Below, piece by piece: positions 43,246 through 53,777 of a DNA stretch of 64,000 nucleotides (the stretch's first letter is position 1; each line of letters begins with the position of its first letter). Below the pieces are notes generated by a model. It was not told where the DNA came from. It saw nothing but the letters and a program-made list of their open reading frames with translations, and ran no database searches. The position numbers and the translations under genes are program-made. This stretch comes from Naumovozyma dairenensis CBS 421 (lineage: Eukaryota > Ascomycota > Saccharomycetes > Saccharomycetales > Saccharomycetaceae), in contig NC_016479.1 of NCBI RefSeq assembly GCF_000227115.2, forward strand, positions 1,238,686 through 1,302,685, written 5' to 3'.

Positions 43246-46200
43246 ATGACAAGTATTGATTACGAGTACAATGATTATTTTACATTACAACCAAAAGAAG
43301 TTGTAGAAAGGCTACAAACTGACTCTGAAAAGGGTCTCACAGACGAAGCTGCCCAACAAAGATTATTGACAGTTGGTGAAAACTCACTTGGTAATGACAT
43401 GAAAATGGATTATAAGGGAATGTTAATTCATCAGATTTGTAACGCTATGATTTTAGTCCTTTTCATTTCCATGGTCATTTCATTTGCCATCCGTGATTGG
43501 ATTACAGGTGGTGTTATCTGTTTCGTCGTTGTCGTCAACGTCGTTATTGGTGTTTACCAAGAATTTAAGGCATCCAAAACAATGAACTCATTGAAAGCAT
43601 TAAGCTCCCCAAATGCCTTAGTTATTAGAGATGGTGTTGCTGAACATATTCCTTCCAAAGATGTGGTGCCAGGCGATTTATGCTCCGTTAAAGTGGGTGA
43701 TACAATTCCTGCTGATTTGCGTTTAATATCGAATCATAATTTTGAAACAGATGAATCGTTATTGACAGGTGAATCTCTCCCAGTATCTAAAGATTTTGAA
43801 GCTATATATACCAAGGAAGAAGATACTTCAGTTGGTGATCGCTTAAACATTGCATATTCTTCATCCACTGTGGTTAAAGGAAGAGCAAAAGGTATAGTTA
43901 TTAAAACGGGGTTAAATACTGAAATTGGTAAAATTGCTGAATCGTTAAGAGGAGAAGGTAGTTTAATTTCTCGAGATCCTTCCCTTTCTAAATTGCAAAA
44001 CATTCGAAAAAGTATTAAACAGACTGCTGGTGCCTTCTTAGGTGTGACAACTGGTACTCCCTTACATAGAAAATTATCGAAATTGGCCATATTACTATTT
44101 TTTATCGCAGTAATTTTTGCTATCGTCGTCATGGCATCTCAGAAATTTATTGTCGATAGAGGTGTTGCCATTTATGCCATTTGTGTTGCTTTATCAATGA
44201 TTCCATCCTCATTGGTGGTTGTCCTGACCATCACTATGTCAGTAGGTGCTGCTGTTATGGCAACCAGAAACGTTATTATCAGACAATTAGATTCATTAGA
44301 AGCACTGGGTGCCGTCAATGATATTTGTTCAGATAAGACTGGTACGTTAACCCAAGGTAAGATGATTACCAAACAAGTATGGATCCCCAAGTTTGGTACT
44401 ATCGTAATTAGTGATTCCAATGCACCAACAAATCCAAATATAGGGAAAGTTAATTTGATACCATTTGTATCACCTTACGAGTATCATCATAATGAAGATG
44501 AAGACGTCGGTATATTACAAAATTTCAAGCAAAGATACCAAAACAATGATTTACCAACAAATGGAAGGAACCACCTATACGAAGATTTCCTGAAGGCTGC
44601 AACTTTAGCGAACATTGCGACCGTCTTCAAGGACAACGAAGGACAATGGAAGGCACATGGTGATCCAACAGAAATTGCTATTCAAGTTTTTACAACAAGA
44701 ATGGATTTACCACGTCAGATATTGACAGGTGAAAGGGTCAATACCAATGAATTGGAAACTGAAGATAGTCCATCCTTCATTAACGAGTCAGAATCAGAAG
44801 AAGAAATTAAATTTAAACATCTCGTTGAATACCCCTTTGATTCAACTATCAAAAGGATGACAGCAATTTTTGAAGATAATGAACAGAAGAGTTTCAACAT
44901 TTATACTAAAGGTGCTTTTGAAAGTGTCCTAGCTTGCTGTACTCATTGGTTTGGTGGGATTGATGGTAAGAAGGTTGAAATGACTGAAGAGGATAAAAGG
45001 TTTATCCAGAAAAATGTTGATACTCTATCAGCTGAAGGTTTAAGAGTCCTTGGTTTTGCCACTCAAAAATTTGATTTACAATCTTTAAATGAAACTGAGA
45101 GAAAAGAATTATTAACAAAGAGAACGTCTGCCGAAGCTGACTTGGCATTCCAAGGTTTAGTTGGTATCTACGATCCTCCAAGACCAGAAACTGCAAGTGC
45201 TGTAAAAAAGTTTCATCAAGCTGGTATTAATGTCCGTATGTTAACTGGTGACTTCCCAGGTACTGCCAAGGCAATTGCTCAAGAGGTAGGTATATTACCT
45301 GTGAATTTGTATTATTATTCCAAAGAAGTAGTCGACATTATGGTTATGACCGGCTCACAATTTGACCATCTAAGTGACGAAGAAATCGATAAACTGCCAG
45401 TTCTTCCTCTTGTTATTGCCAGATGTTCACCACAAACGAAAGTAAGAATGATAGAAGCTTTACATCGTCGTAACAAATTTTGTGCAATGACAGGTGATGG
45501 GGTGAATGATTCTCCTTCTTTAAAGCTGGCCAATGTAGGTATTGCTATGGGTATCAATGGTTCAGATGTAGCAAAAGATGCATCCGATATTGTTTTAAGT
45601 GACGATAATTTCGCTTCTATTTTGAATGCAATTGAAGAAGGGAGAAGAATGACTGATAATATTCAAAAATTTGTGTTACAACTATTAGCAGAAAATGTTG
45701 CACAAGCATTATATTTAATCGTTGGGCTAGTTTTCCAGGATGAGAACAATAAATCAGTATTTCCCCTCTCCCCTGTCGAAGTTTTATGGGTTATTGTCGT
45801 TACATCATGCTTCCCAGCAATGGGATTGGGTGTTGAAAAGGCTGCACCAGATTTAATGGAAAGACCTCCAAACGATTCAAAAGCTGGTATTTTTACATGG
45901 GAAGTCATTATCGACATGTTTTCTTACGGTATCTTAATGGCTGCCTGTTGTATGGGTGCTTTCACATCAATTATTTATGGTAAAGATGCTGGTAATTTAG
46001 GTATAAATTGCAATAAAGGATATAATGAAACTTGTCATGACGTATTTAGAGCAAGATCAGCTGCATTCGCTACAATGACTTGGTGTGCCTTAATTCTTGC
46101 ATGGGAAGTCGTAGACCTTCGTCGGTCTTTCTTTAGAAGACAACCTGAAACTGACGTGCCTGTCAGGCAATTCTTTAAAGATGTTTGGGGCAATCAATTC

Positions 46201-46506
46201 TTGTTCTGGTCCATTATTCTAGGTTTTGTTGGTACTTTCCCTGTTGTCTATATTCCTGTCATAAACGATAAAGTATTTTTACATAAAGGAATTGGCTATG
46301 AATGGGGAATTGCATTTGCTTTTACCACTGTTTTCTGGGCTGGCTGTGAACTATATAAGTTTGGTAAGAGGATATATTTCAGAAATAGTCTTAGAGCTGA
46401 AAATCCAGAAAAGGATCTGGAGAAAGGTTCATCAAGAGACCCATTCGAACAATACAGCACATCGACCACCATTCAGACGGAATTCAATGTCAGCTATAAA
46501 GAATAA
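43246..46506 (+). CDS. ENA1: P-type IID Na+/Li+/K+-exporting ATPase (Ena family)
   Basis: Plasma-membrane ATPase that pumps out Na+, Li+ and K+ and is needed for salt and alkaline-pH tolerance. 1086 residues (1091 in S. cerevisiae Ena1). Phosphorylation motif DKTGTLT with Asp363, TGES in the actuator domain, KGAFE and GDFPGTAKAIA in the nucleotide-binding domain, and the hinge MTGDGVNDSPSLK. About ten membrane segments. The PEVLWVI-like and NVAQALYLIVG segments form the ion site. S. cerevisiae strains carry a tandem ENA array; here there is a single copy. The likely repressor Nrg1 is encoded upstream on the same strand. Confidence 0.97.
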   Translation: MTSIDYEYNDYFTLQPKEVVERLQTDSEKGLTDEAAQQRLLTVGENSLGNDMKMDYKGMLIHQICNAMILVLFISMVISFAIRDWITGGVICFVVVVNVVIGVYQEFKASKTMNSLKALSSPNALVIRDGVAEHIPSKDVVPGDLCSVKVGDTIPADLRLISNHNFETDESLLTGESLPVSKDFEAIYTKEEDTSVGDRLNIAYSSSTVVKGRAKGIVIKTGLNTEIGKIAESLRGEGSLISRDPSLSKLQNIRKSIKQTAGAFLGVTTGTPLHRKLSKLAILLFFIAVIFAIVVMASQKFIVDRGVAIYAICVALSMIPSSLVVVLTITMSVGAAVMATRNVIIRQLDSLEALGAVNDICSDKTGTLTQGKMITKQVWIPKFGTIVISDSNAPTNPNIGKVNLIPFVSPYEYHHNEDEDVGILQNFKQRYQNNDLPTNGRNHLYEDFLKAATLANIATVFKDNEGQWKAHGDPTEIAIQVFTTRMDLPRQILTGERVNTNELETEDSPSFINESESEEEIKFKHLVEYPFDSTIKRMTAIFEDNEQKSFNIYTKGAFESVLACCTHWFGGIDGKKVEMTEEDKRFIQKNVDTLSAEGLRVLGFATQKFDLQSLNETERKELLTKRTSAEADLAFQGLVGIYDPPRPETASAVKKFHQAGINVRMLTGDFPGTAKAIAQEVGILPVNLYYYSKEVVDIMVMTGSQFDHLSDEEIDKLPVLPLVIARCSPQTKVRMIEALHRRNKFCAMTGDGVNDSPSLKLANVGIAMGINGSDVAKDASDIVLSDDNFASILNAIEEGRRMTDNIQKFVLQLLAENVAQALYLIVGLVFQDENNKSVFPLSPVEVLWVIVVTSCFPAMGLGVEKAAPDLMERPPNDSKAGIFTWEVIIDMFSYGILMAACCMGAFTSIIYGKDAGNLGINCNKGYNETCHDVFRARSAAFATMTWCALILAWEVVDLRRSFFRRQPETDVPVRQFFKDVWGNQFLFWSIILGFVGTFPVVYIPVINDKVFLHKGIGYEWGIAFAFTTVFWAGCELYKFGKRIYFRNSLRAENPEKDLEKGSSRDPFEQYSTSTTIQTEFNVSYKE

Positions 46507-46863
46507 GTCAATCATAGGTCGAAATAATATAAACAAAATTGTACATTACTTGATGCATACATTCTTCTTTTTGCCTTTAACTCATAAACGCCATCTATAT
46601 ACCCCATATTTAATTTAATATAATTTATATTTCCAAACCTTTCTTATTTTATCCATGCATATAGGCTAGTCTAATATAGTTTTATTATTTGCTTATTATA
46701 AAAGTATGTTAATATCACTGCTCTATAGCACCCGTTACAAAGTCGGAGTTCTCTTAATATCAGTGCTTCATAAATTATAAACTATGATTAAATGATAATT
46801 ATGATACATAAGAACATCTTGGTTTATAAGATACAAGTGAATTTAATCATTAAATATATTCGT
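46507..46863. other. convergent ENA-KRS1 3' region
   Basis: AT-rich terminator region; no gene. Confidence 0.5.
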
Positions 46864-48648
46864 TTATTTTGCTTCTTCTTCCTTCTTAACCTCCTCTCTT
46901 AGAACATCAGGCTTCAATGTTGGGAACAATAAGACTTCTCTAATGGTATTTGAATCGGTCAAGAACATGGCTAGTCTATCGATACCACAACCCCAACCAC
47001 CAGTTGGAGGTAAACCATATTCTAAAGCGTTACAGAAGGTTTCGTCGACCAATTGAGCTTCTTCATCACCTTGATCCTTTTGTCTAGCTTGTTCTTCGAA
47101 ACGGGCCCTTTGGTCAAATGGATCATTCAATTCAGTATATGCGTTACAAATTTCCTTAGTGGCGACGAAAACTTCGAAACGTTCACACAAACCAGGTGTG
47201 TCTCTTGAGTATTTAGCTAATGGAGACATCATTTGTGGATGGCCGAAAATGAACGTTGGGTTGATACACATATCTTCTAATTCACCAACTAGCTTGTCTA
47301 GCATACGGGCATTAGTTAATGGTGGAGGACATTCCATACCGTTATCGGAAAGAACCTTCTTCAAGAATTCACCAGTTTCGGCAGTATGTAATTTATCACC
47401 AGCTGGGAAAGTGACGTTGAATTTCTTTTCCAATTCTTCAATCATGTTCATTCTCTTCCATGGTCTAGTGAAGTTTAGTTCTAATTCCTTTTCTGGATTG
47501 TTTGGGTCTGGATGGTACTTAATGATATAAGAACCAGTGATTTCTTTGACCATTTCTGAGAACATCAATTCCGTCATATCCATTAAGTCGTAGACATCAG
47601 CGTAAGCTTGATAGAATTCACAAGTAGTAAATTCCGGGTTGTGAGTCATATCAATACCTTCATTTCTGAATTGTCTACCAATTTCGTAAACTCTGTCCAT
47701 ACCACCGACAACTAATTCCTTTAAGAATAATTCTGGGGCAATTCTCATGTACATATCCATATCTAAATCGTTGTGATGGGTAACGAATGGCTTGGCAGTA
47801 GCACCACCGGCGATAACATTCATCATAGGAGTTTCAACTTCAATAAACTCTCTTTGGTCCAAGAATCTTCTAATATAACGAATAATTTGAGAACGAGTGA
47901 TGAAACGGCCTCTAGCGTCTTTATTCATAATCAAATCTAAGTAACGCTTTCTGTATCTTGTTTCTTGATCTTTGAAACCGAAATGATCAGCTGGTAACAT
48001 ATGTAAACATGGAGTCAACAACTCGATACGGCTGACGAAGACAGATATTTCACCTTCACCACCTTTCTTAGGTTGAGTTCTTCCAACATAACCTTCCACA
48101 CCTACGATATCACCTCTCTTCAAGACTTCGTGATCCTTTTCGTAATCTTCTTCCTTGTGGTAATCTTGCAATTGGGACATCACTTGAACTTCAACACCGT
48201 CACCGTGTAAGACGTAAAACTTCAATTTGGAACCAGATTCTCTCTTAGCGTGAATTCTACCTGCGATGGCAACTTTTTCATCTGGTAAAGTTTGACCTCT
48301 TTCCAAATAAGCGTACTTCTTCAAGAATTCAGGGTTAGAAATTGACACGGTAAACTTGTGTGGATATGGGTTTGGAGACTTAGTCTTTCTTAATTCTTGA
48401 ATTTGACGGGATCTAGCTTCGAAATATTGAGATGGGTCTAAGTCAGCGAATAAGTCACTCTTCTTGGCCTTCTTAGAAGCTGGCTGTGGTTGAGCGGAGG
48501 CCTTCTTGGCAGCCTTCTTGGCTTCAACTTGTCTTTGCTTAATACGTTTTTTCAATTCAGATTTGGAAACCATTTCACCGGTAACTTCATCTAAATGCAA
48601 GTTAGCAACATTTTCTGTAACCTTTTGGACAGCTTCTTCTAGAGACAT
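46864..48648 (-). CDS. KRS1: cytosolic lysyl-tRNA synthetase
   Basis: Class IIb synthetase charging tRNA-Lys. 594 residues (591 in S. cerevisiae). Lys-rich N-terminal tRNA-binding extension at about 25-65; OB-fold anticodon domain at about 95-220 with [18 protein letters not shown]. Catalytic domain: motif 1 ([10 protein letters not shown]), motif 2 ([15 protein letters not shown]) and motif 3 ([14 protein letters not shown]). Strong codon bias reflects high expression. ATG at 48648. Same place as YDR037W. Confidence 0.98.
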   Translation of the reverse strand: MSLEEAVQKVTENVANLHLDEVTGEMVSKSELKKRIKQRQVEAKKAAKKASAQPQPASKKAKKSDLFADLDPSQYFEARSRQIQELRKTKSPNPYPHKFTVSISNPEFLKKYAYLERGQTLPDEKVAIAGRIHAKRESGSKLKFYVLHGDGVEVQVMSQLQDYHKEEDYEKDHEVLKRGDIVGVEGYVGRTQPKKGGEGEISVFVSRIELLTPCLHMLPADHFGFKDQETRYRKRYLDLIMNKDARGRFITRSQIIRYIRRFLDQREFIEVETPMMNVIAGGATAKPFVTHHNDLDMDMYMRIAPELFLKELVVGGMDRVYEIGRQFRNEGIDMTHNPEFTTCEFYQAYADVYDLMDMTELMFSEMVKEITGSYIIKYHPDPNNPEKELELNFTRPWKRMNMIEELEKKFNVTFPAGDKLHTAETGEFLKKVLSDNGMECPPPLTNARMLDKLVGELEDMCINPTFIFGHPQMMSPLAKYSRDTPGLCERFEVFVATKEICNAYTELNDPFDQRARFEEQARQKDQGDEEAQLVDETFCNALEYGLPPTGGWGCGIDRLAMFLTDSNTIREVLLFPTLKPDVLREEVKKEEEAK

Positions 48649-49416
48649 ATTGGTCGCTTTGTGTGGGTATATACGTCGATTGGGCTTAAGTTCGATTCAG
48701 GAACGAAGATGGAAATATTATATTGAATTAAGCTCAACTTTTGTCAACTAATAATAAATTAGAAACTATTTATTTCTCGATGATTAAATTCTGAAAAATT
48801 TTCGATATTATTAAAAAACGACACATTCGCACCGAATTGAGTAATCACATCGCGTGGGAAAAAGAAAAAAAGGAAAATTTTTTAAGACAAATACTGGGAA
48901 ACCCAAGCATTTGGTGGTTACCCGAACTTTTTCACTGTATTTGTCCTTGTCTTCCTCAGGACATTATACCCGCCGAAGGTCTAATGGCCTTGGCAAAGGC
49001 TATGAAATACGTATTAATTAACATATTTACTCCCGAAAAGTACAAAAAAGGCAATTACTTTATTCTTGATTTTATCTTTGGACTATTTTTCCTGTGTTGA
49101 TTTCATATTACATTTACAATCAAAAGATAAATGGGGAATGTTTTCCGGAACTTGGTACCTTAAATATAGGAACATTTCTAATACCGCAGGCGGTTTTTTA
49201 GAATCCACTGACATATTTTTTAGATATTGACTTACTGTTTTCCATGATCTACATCTTTATATATTTTGGGTTCAAATAGTATCATTTTTCAGTCCTTTTC
49301 TACATATAATTTCGTTGTGTCAGGCGTTCTTGTGCATGAGCACGTGCTCTGCATACTTAAATCGTATCTGGCTAAGTACGTCTGTGTACGCAACCTGGCT
49401 CCCTCGTTTACAGGTT

Positions 49417-49457
49417 ATAATACATTATAACACATTATAACACATTATAATTTATAA
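49417..49457 (+). repeat. tandem repeat of about 10-11-bp AT-rich units
   Basis: Three to four head-to-tail copies of ACATTATAAC / ACATTATAAT in the KRS1-AKL1 intergenic region. Confidence 0.8.
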
Positions 49458-49876
49458 TTCCTCCTTCTTAAGAATAGAAATGCAAATCCATGACAGCATC
49501 ATATATACTGCTAATCCATCGAAGCTATTTTACCTTTTTCCCTCGCGGCAGGTAGTATCGCTTCAACGTATTCGATAACGTTACGAGCGCACTTTTCCGC
49601 ATTTCTAGAAAATACACGCTAAGTCTGCTATCTATACCTACGTAAACCTCCTTTATAGGCTAAAGGCAGCTTTGATTCAACATAACACGCAAATTAAGAA
49701 TTGAAAATCATTAGAAACCCTCTTCTCTGGTTCATATTATCCATTGTGACCATCATATCTCATATCCATATCAAAAACTGGAGATCTGAGATTTGTTTAT
49801 TGTTAGCTGCTCAAAAATTTTGAGGTGTTTTAATTAGAAACCAGCACCCCTGCCTTTTGGGTAGAATATAGATAGA

Positions 49877-49890
49877 CCCCCCCCCCCCCC
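49877..49890 (+). repeat. C14 homopolymer
   Basis: Fourteen consecutive C residues just upstream of the AKL1 start, probably in its 5' leader. Unusual in this AT-rich DNA. Confidence 0.9.
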
Positions 49891-49918
49891 TACATTATAA
49901 TAAACAAGAAGTAGAAAT

Positions 49919-52900
49919 ATGTCTAGTACAGGAAGACCTGTATCGAGTAATACCACTAATGTAAATATATCAGTTGGCACTGAGAAATTCCCAGCTGGGA
50001 CTCAAGTTGCAGTAGGATCTCACAAAGTCGAGATTATTAAATATATCGCTGAAGGTGGATTTGCTCAAATTTATGCAGTCAAATATGTAGAATCATTGAA
50101 TGAATTCGAAGATAGCAACACTGATGAAAATGCACATCTTTCAGGGGATAGGCAAGCTCCAAATCCGATGATATTGAAACTAGGTGATATCGCCTGTTTG
50201 AAAAGGGTTTTGGTTCAAGATGAAAATGGGCTGAATGAAATGAGAAATGAAGTGGAAGTGATGAAGAAACTGAAAGGGGCACCTAATGTTGTTCAATATT
50301 TCGATTCGAATGCTTCAAGGCGCCATAATGGTGCCTCTGGGTTTGAAGTCCTTTTATTGATGGAATTGTGTCCGAACAAATCTTTGTTAGACTATATGAA
50401 TCAAAGATTGACCACCAAATTAACAGAACACGAAATATTGAAAATCATGTACGATATCACATTTGCAGTTTCTCACATGCACTATTTAAAGATCCCCTTA
50501 CTTCACAGGGACATTAAAATTGAGAATGTGCTAGTTGATGCCCAAAACAATTTCAAGTTATGTGATTTTGGATCAACATCAACAAGGTTACCTATAGTTA
50601 CGACTCATCAAGATATAGCTCTTTTAACACAGAACATTTATGTTCATACTACTCCACAGTATCGATCACCTGAAATGATAGATCTTTATAGATGTCTTCC
50701 AATCGATGAGAAATCTGATATTTGGGCATTGGGTATCTTTCTCTATAAATTATTGTTTTTCATTACTCCATTTGAAATGACAGGTCAATTTGCAATTTTA
50801 CATTCGAAGTATGAATTCCCCAAGAATAACTATTCTTCAAAATTAATTAATCTTATTATTATTATGTTGGCAGAAAATCCGAATTTAAGACCGAATATCT
50901 ACCAAGTGTTGGATAATATATGTTCAATGATGAATGTTGAAGTACCTATTGAAGATATTTATGAACAAGGCCCATATAACTTTGAGAAATATACACATTT
51001 TCAAAACAAGATACAAAATATTCAATATCATGTTTACTTGTTGGAAGACAAGAAATTTAAAAATAAGGGTAAACTAAACCAATCTGATGTTAGTGTCTTG
51101 AACGATTTATTCGCTACTTCGTTTGATATAGTCCCTAAAGTGACACCAGAAGTTAATATACCATCTCCCTCCCCAGGTCCTACCATGCCAGATACGTATT
51201 TGAAAGAACAACAACAAAGAGAATTTATCCAAAAACAAGCTGACAACATGAGTGATAAAAGAAAATCAGTTCAATCAAATGATGCCCTGTCAAGACATAC
51301 ATCTAATACAGTTGATTCTGGAAATAAAGATATTAATAATCGAATGACTGCGGAACAAATGGAGATTAATCCAGTGAAAAGCCATATCGAAAACGATAAA
51401 TCGTTGCCAAACTTAGAGCAGTATTTCCCAACAGTTGGTGAATTCGATAGCTTTATGAACAACGAAATCAAGCAACAGCAACACCAAAAGCAACAGCCCC
51501 CTATCCAACAATCTGTAATGGCAAATATAGTTGAACCAGACATCCCTAATCAACTATCGAACGACAACTTCCATTTGACGCCTATAGCAATGAACCAGAG
51601 ACAAAAAAGTTTAGGGTCCATGTCAACAGAAGGAAAATCTATTAGAAGTAACTCCCATGGGACTGTAGGTGAAATATTACCAAATGAGTTTACTGCAAAA
51701 TCAGAGGCATCTGTTAGCATGAAACAACATAAATCGAATAATCCATTCCCTAAAATGGGATATGGTGTTTCTACGACAAGTGAAAACATGGGTAATTACT
51801 TCTTGGAGAATATTGACAATAACAAAAACAATGTCAATCTCTCCTCATCTCAACTGCCACCTGCAAATCCATCACCAATGAAAATGCAGCAACAGTTAGA
51901 TAAAAGGTATATCCAGCAACAACAACAACAACAACAACAACAACAGCAACAGCAACAACAGCAACAGCAGCAGCAGCAAAAGCAACAACCGATATTTTAC
52001 AATCCTATTGAAAATCTAGTTCAACCACAGCCGCAACCGTCTGCTCAAGGGCAGCCTTTGAATCAACTCCCAAATGTTGGATCTCTATCTAGCAATGCAA
52101 GGATTGGATTTCAAGGTATCCCATCGACCTATAATACTCAGACTCAGGTAGCTCCTGTCCAGCAAATATCCAAAGGACCTCCTCGACAGGTAATAAACCC
52201 AACTGAACAGCAAATAGCACCAGTTCCGCAACAAAAAATTCAACCGGCGATCGAACAGTTCCAAACACATTTGATGGACGAAACAAACGCACCAATGGTT
52301 CCACCACATCCGCAGAATAAGATTTTAAGTGAACGTCGAATTGATTCACCTTCTGAAGGGACACCTCCAACAATGCCACCACATCCATCTAAACTAGAAG
52401 AAAAATTACTTATAGATTTGTCTCCTCCAAGAGATAGAAAACCATTAATTACCCAATCCCCTAACGTTAAACAGGTTAGGAGAAGCATTAGCTTAAGTTC
52501 CCCACAAAGGAAAAGAGATTTAGAATTAAACTTTAGTGATATTTCCAGCTCGCAGTTGACAGAATCATATAATAACAGCAATGATGCAGATTTAAGAAGT
52601 AGTAGTAGTGTGGCTTCCACTGAAAGTATTAATATCAACCTTGATAGAATGAAAAAAAAAAACAATTTAAGCAGAGGACTTATGAAGGAGAATAATAATA
52701 TGGAAAACACCGAGGACAGTGGATTAAGAGCAAGAAATAATGGTACAGTTTCTCATGATACGAGAAAAATTGAACCTAGAACAGGTAGGCAATCTTTAGA
52801 TTTAAGATACCAAGAAGTGCATTTTTCACCCGATCTAAGACAAGAAATTATGACTAGTACAAAGAAAAATGGAAGCGGTAATAACCTTAATAATACAGCC

Positions 52901-53392
52901 GGGAATCATATCATTTCGAGCATAAGAGAGGCGGATGATATTAGTGATCATATCGGCAATAATGCTGACATGAATACCGACCATGATGAAGAAAGTGATA
53001 TGGGTGGCTTTGTAGACGATGACGGCAACCTGATTGGAAGGACGGCGTCGGGCAAAAAGAATAATCACCACCATCATCGTACCCATAGTAATCATTTTAC
53101 CCGTTTTGAAGGAGGTAGCAATTCATTGACTAACATCATAAGCAGCAAAAATGGTCGAAACAGTAATACAAGGGGAGCGAAAGCTGATTTAGATAGGTAC
53201 AAGGGTTCATCCAAAAATAATAGTAACAGCAGTATCCAAATTAGTACTACTAATACAAATGAGATGAAGAAATCGTTTGCTCGAGCAAGACAATCATTAG
53301 ACCTAGAGAGGATACGTAGAGAGAGTCTTATTCCGGGGGATAATGGTAAAAGAAGATCTATATTTTCAGTTTTCCGAAACGACAAAAAATAA
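49919..53392 (+). CDS. AKL1: Ark/Prk-family Ser/Thr kinase Akl1
   Basis: Member of the Ark1/Prk1/Akl1 (NAK) kinases that phosphorylate endocytic coat proteins and regulate cortical actin. 1157 residues (1108 in S. cerevisiae). Kinase domain about 37-345: glycine loop AEGGFAQIY, ATP Lys95, catalytic HRDIKIEN (His196-Asp198), DFG at 216-218, and the family activation segment (TTHQDIALLTQNIYVHTTPQYRSPEMIDLY). The long C-terminal half is low complexity. It holds a run of 22 glutamines (51914-51979), Asn-rich stretches and several PPxP/PPHP motifs. It is closer to Akl1 (YBR059C) than to Ark1 or Prk1, and it sits here because the chromosome II duplicate was kept. Confidence 0.96.
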   Translation: MSSTGRPVSSNTTNVNISVGTEKFPAGTQVAVGSHKVEIIKYIAEGGFAQIYAVKYVESLNEFEDSNTDENAHLSGDRQAPNPMILKLGDIACLKRVLVQDENGLNEMRNEVEVMKKLKGAPNVVQYFDSNASRRHNGASGFEVLLLMELCPNKSLLDYMNQRLTTKLTEHEILKIMYDITFAVSHMHYLKIPLLHRDIKIENVLVDAQNNFKLCDFGSTSTRLPIVTTHQDIALLTQNIYVHTTPQYRSPEMIDLYRCLPIDEKSDIWALGIFLYKLLFFITPFEMTGQFAILHSKYEFPKNNYSSKLINLIIIMLAENPNLRPNIYQVLDNICSMMNVEVPIEDIYEQGPYNFEKYTHFQNKIQNIQYHVYLLEDKKFKNKGKLNQSDVSVLNDLFATSFDIVPKVTPEVNIPSPSPGPTMPDTYLKEQQQREFIQKQADNMSDKRKSVQSNDALSRHTSNTVDSGNKDINNRMTAEQMEINPVKSHIENDKSLPNLEQYFPTVGEFDSFMNNEIKQQQHQKQQPPIQQSVMANIVEPDIPNQLSNDNFHLTPIAMNQRQKSLGSMSTEGKSIRSNSHGTVGEILPNEFTAKSEASVSMKQHKSNNPFPKMGYGVSTTSENMGNYFLENIDNNKNNVNLSSSQLPPANPSPMKMQQQLDKRYIQQQQQQQQQQQQQQQQQQQQQQKQQPIFYNPIENLVQPQPQPSAQGQPLNQLPNVGSLSSNARIGFQGIPSTYNTQTQVAPVQQISKGPPRQVINPTEQQIAPVPQQKIQPAIEQFQTHLMDETNAPMVPPHPQNKILSERRIDSPSEGTPPTMPPHPSKLEEKLLIDLSPPRDRKPLITQSPNVKQVRRSISLSSPQRKRDLELNFSDISSSQLTESYNNSNDADLRSSSSVASTESININLDRMKKKNNLSRGLMKENNNMENTEDSGLRARNNGTVSHDTRKIEPRTGRQSLDLRYQEVHFSPDLRQEIMTSTKKNGSGNNLNNTAGNHIISSIREADDISDHIGNNADMNTDHDEESDMGGFVDDDGNLIGRTASGKKNNHHHHRTHSNHFTRFEGGSNSLTNIISSKNGRNSNTRGAKADLDRYKGSSKNNSNSSIQISTTNTNEMKKSFARARQSLDLERIRRESLIPGDNGKRRSIFSVFRNDKK
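51914..51979 (+). repeat. CAR trinucleotide repeat encoding Gln22 in Akl1
   Basis: 22 in-frame CAA/CAG codons in mixed order. The mixing makes slippage less likely than for a pure CAG tract. Confidence 0.98.
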
Positions 53393-53777
53393 CAACAATA
53401 GATTAACTTTCACAAACATATATACCTAATATAAAAACTTTGATAAACTTAGCCCTGTTTCAAACATTGTTTAAAATGATATATTGCCACGAAGGTATCT
53501 AGTTTTTATATATTACACATGGGATAGTGTGAATAAAAAAGTCTCTGCCTTTGGTGGGTCTACTGTTACATAGAGTAATGGACTATAAGTTTCTTCTCTT
53601 TTTGACTCAAGCGCGCTCAATTTTAGATGGGTAAATTCGTGTTGATTGAAGATCGAACGATATAGCCATATAATGTGAGGGTCATGTAATTTGTTGTTAG
53701 AATAACATTACCCCAACTTTTAATGCTCGAAGGGATATATAAAGAAAGAGATATCGACAGAAGTATTACATACAGGG
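53393..53777. other. AKL1-EHD3 intergenic region
   Basis: No gene. S. cerevisiae TSC3 and UBP14 lie beside AKL1; neither is here. Confidence 0.5.

Larger units (their letters stand above)
48649..49918. other. divergent KRS1-AKL1 promoter region
   Basis: 1.27 kb with no gene. It includes a short tandem repeat of ACATTATAAC-type units (about 49417-49457) and a run of 14 Cs (49877-49890) 28 bp before the AKL1 ATG. The frame at 48837-49100 has no family features. Confidence 0.5.

Noticed and set aside
53393..53777. TSC3 (80 residues) expected beside AKL1
   Set aside because: No frame of suitable size or hydrophobicity is present in the interval.
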